This document shows positions 26,235 through 41,200 of a stretch of 64,000 nucleotides of DNA, piece by piece. The notes beneath the pieces are model-generated. The model worked only from the letters and a program-made list of their open reading frames with translations. It did no database searches and was not told the DNA's origin. The position numbers and the translations under genes were made by a program. The stretch comes from Corythoichthys intestinalis. Lineage: Eukaryota > Chordata > Actinopteri > Syngnathiformes > Syngnathidae. The DNA lies in the NCBI RefSeq assembly GCF_030265065.1, contig NC_080396.1, positions 50,705,501-50,769,500 on the forward strand, written 5' to 3'. Position 1 is the stretch's first letter. Each line of letters starts with the position of its first letter.

Positions 26235-29200
26235 AAAGACAAGGATTTGTTTGGAATAATGTAAGTATACCCACTTCCATTGTTGCTGTCACAGTTTGAG
26301 TGCCAACTGTAAAATATTCTGGCGGAAAGTCATTGTTCTTGAGGTAGAATGCCACCATGCTGGAGAAGATCCGAACCATTGTCTCATCACTGAAAGAATT
26401 TATGCTAAAAATATTGAAGTGGCGCAGAAAACGAGATGTCACCGCATTCCTCCCCCCACCAGGAGGACCCATGGCTGTAATAATCTGGATGTCAACTAAT
26501 TTGATGCCAGATGTATCTTTCAGGTCATACCTGCCATAATATGGGATTTTCTTTCATTCAATGTATATCTTTGTTAAGTGTTGAGATGGTAATGTTGCGT
26601 TGCATACCACTTTTTGTGATCCATAAACTGTCGAAGAAGCTCCACGGGAGGCTGAGCTCCAAATTGCTCCAGCGCTGGCATATTCACATCATCTACAAAT
26701 ATGAGGTATTTCTTTCCAATGGGGGGACCAAATATACCTTTCCGTCTCTTGTCTAATTTTGCCATGATAATGTTCTGGAGGACACAATGTGAAGAATGAG
26801 AACCTTCAAAGATGCAAGAACGTTGATATCAGTAGTTAAACTTGACCTGGGTTTGGTTGGCAGTGGTGCGGGCTGAAAAATTGACTAAGAGGGGTAAAAA
26901 GAGTTCCTTGTCCAGACCGTTCATCAACTTCTGCTTCACATAAACTGACTTTCCAGTGCCAGTAGGGCCAGACAACAGCAAAGGCCTAAACACCGAGAGA
27001 TTGAAAACTAACAGTTGGAAAAAACTCCTACTTTTATTATACAAGAGATGGAACTAGAACACTTACACTCCATAGCTGATACAAATGTGCATTAGGTAGG
27101 TGTATCGAACAGAGTCGATGGTAGGCACAATGATGTCCTGCACCATGGTGTTTTTGTCTCCTAAGCTGACACTTTTGATGGCATCATTCCAGTGAATCCA
27201 CTTGCCCTTTCCTTCAAACTGAACAGAATGCCACATTCGGTGATTATAAAGGAATGATTTCAAAGACAAAAGTTTCTGACTAATGTAATTCAGTGGTACC
27301 TTGTAGAAATAGTCATACACCAGGCCTTTTTCATCTACTGGGCACTCCCATTTGCCCACAACATCTGGAACTGGATGATATGGTATTTTTCCAGACACTA
27401 TATCCCTGATGAACTCACTAAACTTCTCTCTGCTTTTTGAATCACAGCTGCCACCCACAGACCACACTAGGGAAAAGGAAAAAGCTGCCTGCGATAATAA
27501 TAAATACAAAGATAATGTGTGTTGTGAAAGTGCAAGGTTGTAAATAATAATATGACAGACAAATATTCATACCATAATCCAGGTGCGAATCGTTTTATCA
27601 TTTTTCTCTGTCTTCAGCGGTTCAGTAAGCAGCATTTCAAACAGTCTACATAAGGACACAGATGTATTCCAGTTGGTTGTGGGGACAACTTCCTGTTAGG
27701 AAAAGTAATAGTGTGAAAAAAATCATTTTTGCATGTGATTGCTTTCAGTCAGTGTATACTTTTTCCATCTCAAAAACTAAAGGGTCTGGTACTCACTCTG
27801 CAGTGTTTACGCACTATCCCGAAGGAAGGTGGAAGCAGCCAGTAAAAGAGTTCTTGCAGCAGATAGTTATGCTCAGGACTCTTCAGAACATCAGGAAGTG
27901 TGTTCATCCAGGAAATCACCAAAGGCTCCCAGCCCAATTGAGAAGGTTCCATGTAAATCATACCACATCGACTGACTGTTGCAGGCTGCCAATGGTGAGA
28001 TGCATTTTTAGAACTTAATGTTACTACATCTTGCTTGACATTGAGTGCTCATTCTCATTGAATAGTACTTAATAGTAGTTGTTACAATATTAGATTATAG
28101 TTGTGCATTTTCAGAAGTTATTCAGTAACTCCAAACTTACAGAGGCCTGTGACAAATCCATCGCTTCAAAAATTAGACTCATCTGATTGGACATCTGGAT
28201 AATTTCTCCACTCATGAGACATAACTGTTGTGTGGGTATAAAATAGTTGCGAGTAATAAGTGAAATGAATTAGTGCCACAATACAAGTAATGTTTGTTAA
28301 ACATAGACCTTTTTGTTGTCATCCAGCACAGTGTTCATACTTTCAATCCACAGTGTATCTATTGGGCCATCAAACACCACCCATTTACGGTCCAGTGTTA
28401 CAGATGATGCATAGTCCCGAAATGTATTGGCCACAATCCCATCGGTCCACTACAAGGGAAAAAGATCAGCCGACAATGTGAATGACATGAATAAAATGTG
28501 GATTCAATACATATCCGAGGGGTAGACCAACCTCATGAGAAACAAAATCAAACTGCCCAAAGAGCTGTCCCATGGTAATAGACTTTGGGTTTAATGTCTT
28601 GAAGATGACCTTTTCTTCCTCTCCATACCCTTTCTCGTTCATCAGAATCAGTGTGTCAGCGAGAACATGCAGCACTTTTGTTTTTCCTGCAAATGACTCT
28701 CCCACTAACATGAACCTACATTAGAAAGGTTGTAAATAGCGATGTTGCGTTTATCTAAGTTGAGTGTAAAGAATACTTTCTCAAGACAAAAATGGCATCA
28801 CCTCGACTCCTAAAAATGAATAAATAAATTCAAAAGTATACCCATGCCGAACAGTCATCATCTCATATGTCTGGATTATCTTCTCCATGAAGATCTTTGT
28901 TGTCTGTAAATTGTGCTTTTTACAACACTTTTCAGCAACTTCCAAAAACAGCTGCAGAAGACATGATCAAACTACTATGCAGTTTATGACAAAAACGTTG
29001 TATGCCAGAAATGAATCTTCAATGGGTAAAACCAAAAATATGATATTGGCACATTTTACCTTATAGTCAGCCTCAGGAAGGGAGATACCAGGGAACAAAT
29101 CACTGGTGATTCCATTGAACAGTGGAATATCATGCGAAAGAAACTTAGGCTCGTTAACATCTTTTATCGACCTCAAAAGCTAAACATTGACACAAAAAAC

Positions 29201-32200
29201 ATTCATCAATAAACAGACCAAAGACGTTTAGAGAAAAAAAAAACAGTTGAACAAAGCTCAGCACAAATACCAGTACGTCCTCATTCTGATCGGGATACTT
29301 GAGCTTGAGGTTTCCTGCAGCCACAAGAACGGCTTTGACAGCCCTCATGCCATAATCGTAATGGAACTGGGAGGAAAGCTGCTCAGAGCAGAGCCTGTAA
29401 GTCATTGCAATCTTGACTGACAGAGGCTTGGCATTTAGGAATCCACAAGAATAGAGAGATATCTCTGCAATCAGTGCATAATTGGGCACCATCATGGTCA
29501 CTGTTCGAAACAACACCTGAGGAACGCGGAAAGACACTTCTAAATTAAGAAAAAAAAAGATCATCATATAATGCTGAACAATTTCCCATTCTTGTTAGTA
29601 ATGCCAAATGCACACTGCATATACAGTGGGGCAAATAAGTATTTAGTCAGATTCAGAATATTTATTGTCATTGTTACAAAAAGCCCGCCAATTGTGCAAG
29701 TTCTCCTACTTGAAAAGATTAGAGAGGCCTGTAATTGTCAACATGGGTAAACCTCAACCATGAGAGACAGAAGATGGGGGAAAAAAAACAGAAAATCACA
29801 TTGTTTGATTTTTAAAGAATTTATTTCCAAATTACAGTGGAAAATAAGTATTTGGTCACCTACAAACAAGCAAGATTTCTGACTGTCAAGGAGGTCTAAC
29901 TTCTTCTCACGAGGTCTAACGAGGCCCCACTCGTTACCTGTATTAATGGCACCTGTTTTAACTTATTATCGGTATAAAAGACACCTGTCCACAAGCTCAG
30001 TCAGTCACACTCCAAAATCCACTATGGCCATGACCAAAGAGCTGTCGAAGGACACCAGAGACAAAATTGTAGACCTGCACCAGGCTGGGAAGACTGAATC
30101 TGCAATAGGTAAAACGCTTGGTGTAAAGAAATCAACTTTGGGAGCAATTAATAGAAAATGGAAGACATACAAGACCACTGATAATCTCCCTCGATCTGGG
30201 GCTCCGTGCAAGATCTCCCCCCGTGGCGTCAAAATGATAACAAGATCGGTGAGCAAAAATCCCAGTACAACACGCGTGGACCTAGTGAGTGACCTACAGA
30301 GAGCTGGGACCACAGTAACAAAGGCTACTATCAGTAACACAATGCGCCGCCAGGGACTCAAATCTTGCACTGCCAGACATGTCCCCCTGCTGAAGAAAGT
30401 ACACATCCAGGCCCGTCTGCGGTTCGCTAGAGAGCATTTGGATGATCCAGAAGAGGACTGGAAGAATTTGTTATGTCAGATGAAACCAAAATAGAACTTT
30501 TTGGAAGAAACGCAGGTTCTCGTGTTTGTAGGAGAAAGAATTTTGAATTGCATCCGAAGAACACCATACCCACTGTGAAGCATGGGGGTGGAAACATCAC
30601 GCTTTGGGGCTGTTTTTTCTGCAAAGGGACCAGGACGACTGATCTGTGTAAAGGAAAGAATGAATGGGGCCATGTATCAAGAGATTTTGAGTGAAAATCT
30701 CCTTCCATCAGCAAGGGCATTGAAGATGAGACGTGGCTGGGTCTTTCAGCATGACAACGATCCCAAACACACAGCCAGGGCAACAAAGGAGTGGCTTCGT
30801 AAGAAGCATTTCAAGGTCCTGGAGTGGCCTGGCCATTCTCCAGATCTCAACCCCATAGAAAATCTGCGGAGGGAGTTGAAAGTCCGTGTTGCCCAACGAC
30901 AGCCCCAAACCATCACTGCTCTAGAGGAGATCTGCATGGAGGAATGGGCCAAAATACCAGCAACAGTGTGTGAAAAGCTTGTGAAGAGTTACAGAAAACG
31001 TTTGGCCTACGTTATTGCCAACAAAGGGCATATAACAAAGTATTGAGATGAACTTTTGGTATTGACCAAATACTTATTTTCCACTGTAATTTTCTGTTTT
31101 TTTTCCCACATTCTGTCTTTCATGGTTGAGGTTTACCCATGTTGACAATTACAGACCTCTTTAATATTTTCAAGTGGGAGAACTTGCACAATTAGTGGCT
31201 GACTAAATACTTATTTGCCCCACTGTACAGTACACAATATGGAGATAAATAAGTAAGAAGACCTTGAGGTTGTCAGGGAGTTCAGAGCGCCCAGCATAAC
31301 CGGGATTCATTGTGATTGAAACAAAACAGTTAGGGTTGAGTTTAAGCATGGTTCCTTCAAAGTCAAAGTACTCCAATTTCATTTCAATAGCCCTCTGGAT
31401 GCAGAGGACTTGCTGGGCCACAACAGACAAGACCTCAAGTTCAATGCGGTTGAATTCGTCGAAACAAGCCCAAGCTCCAGATGAAGCCAAACCTTTGAAA
31501 AACTAAGAAAACGTACAACATAAAAAGAACTGTTGCAATCTGAAATCATAATAGGTTGTATCTTTCATGTTGAAGGTTACTTTTCCCATAGCAAGGTAAT
31601 CCAGCCCATCAGAACAGTTGAAGACCACACATTGCACAGCTAAAGCTTTGGCGAGATCCTTAGTGGTTTCTGTCTTTCCAGTTCCAGCTGGGCCCTCAGG
31701 AGCACCACCCAAATTTAGAAAGAAAGCGCCAATCTGCAAACACATCCAGGAGAGTTTCAGCCTGAAATTAAAACAAGTGTACGAATGTAAACTGAAGACC
31801 TGAACACTTTTTCATTTATACCAGAGTTCTGTAGCATCTGTCAGTCAGTGGGGTAATGACCAGCCGAGGAGAGTTGCCCAAATACTCATAAGCATACCGA
31901 ACATCACAGTTCATGATGTGAACTCGAACATCACCGTTGCTCCAGTAATAGCGAAGCTGGGCTAGCCATCGGAAATCATTTTCATTTACTACACCTGGAA
32001 AAAAAGAAAGAAAAAAAGAAACCTCTGCAGTAAATGCACGTGCATTTTCATTCCACAGAGTACGTGATTGTGGTTTAATAGCAGAGTGAATGTAGTGCTT
32101 TGTGCCATGAGGTACCGTGGTCAATGAGCTCCAAAACCACATCCCTGGCATGGACATCAATTGTCACCAGTGCTCCCAAAGTGATCCGTGTTTGTTTGGG

Positions 32201-35200
32201 TAATTTCCCTCTCACCAAGCCTACAATGTCACTGAGCTGTTTTTGGAGTTGATGGAGACAATTTTTCACACCCTGTAGTAAAATACATTACGGGATGTTT
32301 TATTATCTCAAAGTTGTCGATAAAGAAAGTCAGACCAATTGTTCATGGTTTATAAAGCTGAATATCATTTTCATTACACATAGGGTGACCACTTCCATAA
32401 GGTCAAAATGAATGGACGGCATATTTAAAATATTAGTAATAATTTTTTTTATTTTTTTTTATTTTAAAAACATTAGACCTGCAGCGTATTTTCATCAACA
32501 ATAAAGTTTTGCACTGTTTATAGATCATATTTGTGTAACTAAATAGTCAAAAACATCAATTAAAGGTCAAACCTTTTTTGACAATCTATTTAGTTTACAG
32601 TACTGTGTTTTGAAATTACAACGTGCCCAAGAACAAATTGTATTTTGAAACGGTGTTCTGCCAAAATATGCTACACGGCTAAACATACTACTAATCCACA
32701 GTGCGCTTGCACACGCATGCGCACATCAGTTAAAATCAGCGAGTAGTTATTATTTTTTGTTTTAATTGAGTCTTTTTTTACCTTTCCATTGCCTCAAAAT
32801 ATATTTGGCATGTGTTTTCCACTGGTAACTTTTGAGCATTGTGTCTTCTTGTGGTAGCTTTAATGGTAAATGGTGTTATACTTGTATAACGCTTTTCCAC
32901 CTTTCTAGGCCCTCAAAGCGCTTTACACTACATCGCCATTCACCTACTGGTGACATAGCACCAGTGTTGTCAGTGTTGTTACTGTAATTTCTTTCTTTCA
33001 GTAACGAGCAATCTAACGCGTTCATTTTTCCAAGCCAGTAATCTGATTAAAGTTAGTTTCCCCAGTGTCTGTGCTTTACTATTTTGTTGTTGCCTCATAC
33101 TGTATGTAGAGTGAAGAATACTTTAGTCATGTACGAAGAGCATTTGAATAGATGTATTGTTCTTGAGTTTGGGAGTGACATCACATCTCACGTTTTCTCA
33201 TCGGAAAAAAACGGGTGATGTGTATTACCATGCTGTGTGCCGTCTGCCACGGCGCTCAACAACGTAGTCTGGCTACCTATCAGGATGCCAACAGTAAAGG
33301 AGCCGGAGAGATACAGCAAACGGCTGCATTTGCTCACTGGAGATACAGCCATTACTTCACATATCCGTCCAGTAAAAATGACAAAAATATATCCGCGCGT
33401 TGCAAACTCTGCGCTGGCTCAGAAAGACTGTCGACCGCTAAAAACTCGACATCTAATTCAACAAGGAAGCACTTGGAATTACAGCACAACGCGAAAAAAT
33501 TCTAAACTAAGTTTGTAACCAGCCTTTATAATATGTGTAATTATGTACATTTTACAGTTAAAGTTTGTAATTATAGGCGGAGTTTTACATTTGTGGGACT
33601 GGGGGAAAAGCATGTTGAAGACGCTGAAACAAAAGTGAAAAGTTGGGACACACTTTATCATTTTTGCGTTTTATATATTTTCACTACTCTTGTAAATTCT
33701 CACTTAAGACATCAAAACTATGAACAAACATGTGGAATGGCAAAAAAAAAAAGTGAAATAACTGAAAACAGGTTTTGTATTCTACATTCTTCAAAGTATC
33801 CACCTTTGAGGTGTCTCCAAACTTTTGGCCAATACTGTATACACATCTTGACACCGTTGGTGTTCAATCAACTGTTCAAGTTGTTGTTGGTAGCGTTTGA
33901 AAGCTTAGGTTTAAAGAAATTCTAAATATCCATCTTGCCTCCTCTAGTGTAGTTTTGGCTAAGCAACGCAAAGGATAGTCTCCAAGGTGCTAGTCACATG
34001 ATCTGTTTAAAAAATGATTTTGACCCATTATGAAAACTTTACGTTGTAGGATTTTTGTTCATTTCATAAATTTTTGTTGTTTGTTTTGTTGCTTTACAAC
34101 TTTTATTGACAACATTTTAAGGGCTAGGTCTTTATTTCAAAGGGGAAGTTCAGATTTTTTTTTACATTAGGCTTAATCTTGGAGTTAGCAAGGGTTTAAT
34201 TAGTCGTTGGAGTTGATTTAAACAAATTTCGTGCAGTTTGTCAGTTATTTGTTAATTTTAAGGCTCCGGAAGGGCTAAGCTAGGGCGAGTCAATGGTGGT
34301 TGAAATCAACCCATCGACTAATTAAACCCCCGTTAACTCAAAGATTAAGCCTTATGTGAAAAACTCAACTACAAGCGATGACATTCTGTTATTTTTATGT
34401 TGAGGCAGCAAAAGGAGAAAAATTAGGAAAAGTTACTTTTAAACTAACTTAGTTACTTTGGTAATAAAGTAATCAGTAAAGCAACTAGATTACTTTTTTG
34501 AGGTGTAATTAGTAATCAGTAATAAATTACCTTTTTTAAGTAATCTGTGACAACACTGCACAGCTCCAGGAGCAACGTGGGGTTCAGTATCTTGCTCAAG
34601 GATACTTAGACACGTTAATCAGGACGGAGAATCGGACCAACAACCTCTGGGTTGGGGGACAACTACTCCTACCACTGAGCACAATATTTTTTCCCGTAAA
34701 AACAATGTGAGCATTGAACTGCTCAAAAGAAGTGAACCCTTTATAAGAGGAACAACTTTACACAGTTTAGCTGCAGTTATTTTGTTATCCAGAGGCAATG
34801 ATGGTTCTCAAAAAAAAATTTCAATGTCGACACACCTGCTGTTCGTCTTATTTTTTTATGTTTCGCGCTTTCCGCGTGACGTTCTACGGCTGGTTTGGCC
34901 CTACTACAAACGTCCACATCACACTGGCAAAGCGTGCAGAAACCGTGAATCCAGTCTCGACTGTTTCGGCGAGGAAATTGTGTTAGCCTTTTTAGCATGT
35001 TTGCTAACACTGTTGTAAAATCTCGGCGAGGAAATGATGTCGTCAGATAGCCACACATTTTATTCAACCAATGATAAAAGACGTTTTTAACTGAAGCCAC
35101 TCATGGCTAATCACAGACCAGTTGTGACAACCGTGGGTCTCATTTGCGTCACATAAATTGAACCGCCGACCATTATCTTTAAAAGCTAATGACTGTTACT

Positions 35201-38200
35201 ACTTTTGACTAATGACTGGCTGATGATTTGTGCCAGACGCCGGACACATCACTGAAAAGGCTGAGTGTCCGTCCTAAAACCGGACGGGTGCTCACCCTAA
35301 TTTAACACAAAGCACAAATTAATCTGCAACATCTTTTCTGGGTATTAAAAGTACTTTACTTACTTCAGCTCCTCCTCTAATGGCTTCATGTACCTCCGAG
35401 GTCCAGAACATTTGTGAGGTACATATCACCACCTGACCGGGCCATTCCTTTACCCACTGGTTCCGTGGGGTTTCAGCATAGGCCTGTTGACACGATCATT
35501 GCACTTAATCTAACTTGTATGTATCATGCATTCACTCCATTTGATTCCAATATACCATAATTTTCTCACTATAAGCCGCACCGGACTATAAGCCGCAGCT
35601 GTCCTCACTGTATTATGGGATATTTACACCAAAAGATATTAACCGGTAACACATTATTTGACAACGGCATCATAAAACTGTCATAAGACCAAATGAACCA
35701 CCAGGAAGCTTTGAACCAATTGGATGCGAAGCTTCATTGCTTCAAGAAGCTTAATTTGGTCATTATTGCTCCCTTGGGGAAGACAGTCAACCTCTGATGC
35801 CACCTGCTGTCAACACTGATGTTGTCCAACATGCCTCCTAGCATGCATTGCAGTGCTAATGATATAAATAATAATCAAAATTCATATTCTGTGCTAATTA
35901 TTTATTCAGTTACTATTCCAGTTGTTTCATTGATTACTAGTTATGGTATTTGGTATCACTTTATTTGACAGTGGCACCATAGGACTGTCATTAGACAATA
36001 ATTATTATGACATTACACTGTCATGAGCATTAATGAATGCTTATAACAGATGTCATTTAGTGTTATCCGGCAACTTAGCTCACTTTTGAATGGATGGAAA
36101 ATAACCGAACTGGACATAAAATGAGTTAGTGACATAATTTGCCGAATGACACCTAATGACATCTGTCATTAGGATTAGGTAAGGCCATGATAGTGTCATG
36201 TCACAATGATGATGGTCTTATGATGTCGCTGTCAAATAAAGTGTTACCTATTAACCCAAATAAATCAAGAAATAAGCCGCATTGGACTATAAGCCGCAGG
36301 ATTCAAAGTGAAGGAAAAAAGTAGCGGCTTATAGTCCGAAAATTACGGTAGTAGAAATATTTATCCCTTAGTTGAGATTTATTTTTAGTTATTCTCACCG
36401 TTCTGGAGCGATCCACTACATCTCGGATGCTACGAATCATCAGGTCTTCCACTTTTACCAGCCACTTTTCCACAGCTCCCTTAGCCTCAGCTGTGGAGAT
36501 GAGTTGAATCAGGGCAATACGCTCCCCTTCACTGCTGTACATGGCCTGTGGGGGAGGGGGGGCTGTCAGTCTGAGGAAAGTCTCTGAACCAATTACACTT
36601 CTTCCATGTACACTGTGTAAATGGCTACCTGAATGTCGAGGTTTGGTAGGAAGTCCAGTTTAGCAATACCCTCAAAGCACTTCCTTAGATGGGGCTGTAC
36701 ACGCAGAGGATCTTTGGTCTCTGAAAGAATTTCCAGCATTTCATCGTTGGACAAAAAGAAAAACCTGAATGACAAGCAAACATTTCATAATTATCAACAA
36801 CATTATGGATTCATAAAAATTGAACAATTGATAGAGAAATATTTTTTTTTGTTTACCTTGGAAAAAAGAGTCGCTTTTTCTCCAAATAGTCATTTAGTCC
36901 TTTCATGATGGTGTCAAGGTGGCAGTTAGACTCTTGTAGTTTCTCAAGTAGACCGGGCATGGAGGTTGCCTCTAGAAGCTGGTACAAATAAAGAGTATGA
37001 AATTGTCATGCTTGACACACAACACACATGAACACACAAAAGGTATTTGACAGGCTACATTGTTAGCAGAAATGATTTTGGGTGTTACCTTTGAGTCCTT
37101 AACACAATGCTCCATGACCTCTTTCCAGTTTTTGTCAACAATTTGGAAGAGTTGTGCTTCTTCTGGGATCTGCTGCATGATGTCAGCAGAACAGAATATG
37201 GGCTCAAGATACAGCCACTGACCCTGCACCTTCAACCACTCATCAATGGTCTCTTGGATACGAATAAGATTTTCCTCCCAAATCTAAATCACAGAGCAGC
37301 TTTGTGAAAGCCATAAATAATAGTTCTGATTTTATATCTCTCTATCATATGGATTATATAACCTTTATCTCTTTTTCAAGGGGCTTGATGAATGGTGAGC
37401 TTCTCATGGTCTGCGTTTTCACAATCTGGTCATCTAGCAAGGCCTGAATTTCATCCAAAGCAGTCAGAATGGACACACCAGTGTCTCTGTATGGCTGATG
37501 GTTGAGAGAAATACCATCCCAAACAGTAACCATGTTTTTCAGTGCTTTTTCCATCGAGAACTCCTGCAAGGTGAAAACAAAGACTTGTTTTTCCTCAGTA
37601 ACATAAAACTTCTGTAAGAGAATACTTGCTTTACTAGCAGCGGCACTGATTGATGCAAATTCTTCCAGGTAAGGAGTTAAGTTTTGCTTGAGGACTTTGC
37701 GTAGCGTTGTTCCAGCATCAGGAGTGAGCTCATACCCAACAATTTGCGACATCTGCTCCCAGTGGCGACCTCTGATGCCCGGATTGCACAGTACAGAGAC
37801 TAAAGGGACGTACTCCTAGATAATAATACAAAGTTTGAAAGTAAGACCAAAAAACTATTAATTATTATTTTTTAAAAATAATTGTTAACCTTGAACTCTT
37901 TGACTTGCTCGAGTACAGTAGAACACAATTTTGAAGGACCCTCTTCGTCGTTTATATCATTATCTCTGTGTCGTCGTCTGGACATTGCAGTTATCTTTTG
38001 AGCTTCCTTTTTATTCGTGCCTGTTTTTTGCTGGAAGTATTTCAACATTTTGAAGATCTCCCTGAAGAATTCATCTATTTTTGCCTCCATTCCATCACCA
38101 TCTAGATCCACAAAAGAACCATCCATCCAGCTATTCACAGGGAAGATAGAAGGTATGGTTAAAAATAGTTACAAAATGTAACATACTACTAAAGTCATGT

Positions 38201-41200
38201 GTTACCTGCTCTGAGCACGTTGCCATTTTAGTAGCAGGCCAAACAAATTCTGGTATTGTTCAATACTGTCTCTCATAACCTCCACTTCTGGGAAATTTGT
38301 TGCTTCCCATTGATGAAACACCTCGTCTTTGTGGATGTCAACAATTGTTTCTTCAGCCTGCTGAAGAAAGTTCTGAACTGTTCGGACCTCTGTCAAGTAC
38401 TGTTAAAAAAACATTATTATTATTATTTTTTAATTTTAAATGTTAAATGCTGTATAGTTGATTAAAACGTTCCCTGTACCTGCTGCATCATATCAAGTTC
38501 AGAGCAGTGCGGGAACTCGTCAACCCTTCGTTTCAACTTGGCCAGATGAACTGTGACCCTTTCTCTCTTAGCAAGCATCTCCTGCTCCCCTTTTCTTTTG
38601 GCCTCCTGCAAAACCTGAATAGTACATGACTGCTGTGATCTTTTTCAAAACAAACAGAACCTTCATAACACACGTGTTGGATTAGCCAGTAGCATTACCT
38701 CGTCGCTAATTTCAAAGACCTCTTGGATTTTCAATGGCCAAGTTAAAACAGTTGAATTAAGGTCTAGATCCTCAGGTTCAAATATGTGGACATCAAGAAG
38801 GTAGCTCAGTCTTTGGTGGGATTTCTATGAAATCATAAGAGCAACAACATCAGAAGATCTAAATTAAATAAAAATGCTTAAGGCATTGGAAAAGTCATCA
38901 GTCAATTGCACCTTTATCTTTTCATGAAGAAGTGCAATATTCTGTGTCTTAGTTATTTCAATGTAGTCAATCATTTTGGCCATGTCCTCCGTAGTCTCTG
39001 GCACATGTAAAGCTGTTTCTTGAATGGTTTCAAATTCTGAACAGATCCTTTCAAAAGAAACAAAACAATTAAACATGTTGCATGTAGCTCTGCTCACCAA
39101 GAAGAGACTTTTCCACTTAAAGAGGCACTATACTCAATTTTGAATAGTTTTTAACTGTTTCATGTATATAATAGGTAAAAATGGAAGTCTACCCTTGGTT
39201 GGAGTGTGTTATCCAAGTGTGTTTTTTTTTTGGTTGCAATCGTGTTTGGTTAGTTAAATTCTTATTTTAAAAAAAAAAAAAAAAAGGTAAATATTCCTGC
39301 AGACGGTAGGATTTGAAATTGTGTGAAGTCCTACATCACACTTAAGACATTTAGGCAAGTACCCGCCCTCTTCATTCATCTTTCACGCCTACTATTATCA
39401 GGAGTGCTGAGCACTGAGCCGTCTGGAGGTTGTCAGTTCCTTGATATGGTATCGAGCGCCATCTCGCAACGCTCTCTGTTTACATGGCTGAGAGGCACCT
39501 TTGCCGGCTTGTTCACCACCTAAAGTGGGCCTCCTCAAATGGTTCTCGCGCGATGGTTTTCCCTCCGCAATGCTCGTCATGGTTTAGCCGGCTAAAAGGC
39601 ACTTCTGTTCACCACCAAAAGTTGCCATTCCATTTAACACCCCCATCTTCTGTACTTATTCAATGTGGCACTCCTGTGACTCCATACTTCTGTTCGTTGT
39701 CTCACTACACTTGTAAGACAATAATGAATTGGGGGGGGGCACAAAATCTTGATGAACTCGAAACGCAGTGTCAGCAGTACAATTATCTTACAAGAATATT
39801 TATAATAACAAATTGAAAATGAGCATTTTTTTTTATATCCCATCATTTTTTAGGGGAATTCTAAATCAGACTGCTTAGGACAGCTATAATTTTCGCCAAG
39901 ACCTTCATCCATTGAAGTGTCTTTAGTGGGGCAAATTGAAACTCCACTCACCATTTTGGCGGTGCTCTCTGGCGTTTCATGGTCCACATTTTCAATCCTT
40001 TGTTCCTGCTCGGTAGTTGTTGTTGCTTTTGAAAGCTTAGGTTTGAAAAAAATTATGTAATGTATATCCATCTTGCCTTTTCGGTCCTCATGTGGTTTTG
40101 GCTAACCAAAGCAAATGACCGTCTAGAGTATTAATCATATGATCTGTTCGAAAAACAATTTTGACCCATTATGAAAAAACTTTTTTTGTTCATTTCATTC
40201 ATTTTTGTTGTTTGTTTTATTGCTGTACAACTTTTATAGACAACATTATACTGGAAAAATCTTAATTTTAAAATCATATATAGGAAATTCAATAACATGC
40301 AATAACACTTTTTGGCCACCGGGATGGGCATGCCTCCCTAGCCTCCCCCCCTTAAACTCCGCGTATGCTCCCTGCGCACATGCGCACACAGAATCCCGTT
40401 GAAACCAGGAGTGTAAAGTGAGTAAATATTTGACTTTTGTATAATTGTGAAATAGCAAAGTTTGGTGTCAGTTCTCAGAAGATTGTAGTCCTTGCCTCCA
40501 TGATATGTAAATCACCGGATGCATTACCATGGCCCATGAACGACTCAACCGACACTCCTTCTTGACCAAGGGCTAATCAGAGCAAAGAGTATGCAAATTA
40601 GCTCCAGTCAATTGCATATTATTGAGAAACAGAATTTTTGCAGAGAAGCCAGAAAAGGATCACATAAAATGGCTTAGAAAATGACATTCTAGGCACTTTC
40701 AACGCAAAACCTGGTAAAATGGCATCAAATGTTGTGAAAAATAATGTAAAATTTAAAAAAAGATCAAAGGCAAGTGCACCTTCAAAATGAGACTCACTGT
40801 AGATTTTGTTCACTGTGCTTGGTTTTCATGTTCCTGATAAGTATTTCTGCATAATCTTTGGCTTTTTTAGCCAGTCCGTGGTTCAGCTGCTCACAATACA
40901 ACTGGACCATTGGAAAGAGAACTTTGGATGGGAGTTTTTCAAGCTCCCTTGACAAGCTACTAAACTCCTCCACTTGCTGAAAAACAGTCAGATCACACAC
41001 CAATAATCACTAGAAAATGCGACCCAGCTTACATCTGAAGTTGTGCATTCTTACCTTAATGTATTCAGCAAATGAGTGGGTTTCCTCCACAAAGGCCTCA
41101 ACTCTAGTCTGGGCAGTTCCATTGACCAGCCAGTCATAGTTCTCCACTACAAAATAATGGGATGTTAGAAAAACATCCAACACATTTGGGTTTATGATGA

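Larger units (their letters stand above)
29271..32272 (-). other. DNAH12: DNAH12 exons 24-28: AAA1 motor site
   Basis: Exons 32116-32272, 31822-31994, 31581-31733, 31263-31502 and 29271-29516 (about residues 1138-1460). The Walker A GPAGTGKT is at about residue 1261 in exon 26 and the Walker B ACFDEFNR in exon 27. In all axonemal dyneins AAA1 is the main ATP-hydrolysing site, so both motifs being intact argues for an active motor. The intron between exons 27 and 28 carries Tc1 copy B. Confidence 0.95.
32381..35299. mobile_element. Outer hAT-like element in DNAH12 intron 23, host to further insertions
   Basis: The left end TAGGGTGACCACTTCC and the right end GGGTGCTCACCCTA form short inverted termini (TAGGGTGA/TCACCCTA). 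Flanks ATTACACA (32373-32380) and ATTTAACA (35300-35307) match at 6 of 8 bases, as expected of an old hAT duplication. On its minus strand near 34800-35100 is a zinc-finger-like remnant ([11 protein letters not shown]...[12 protein letters not shown]) typical of fish hAT transposases. The interior also carries the element at 32962-34558. Confidence 0.6.
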
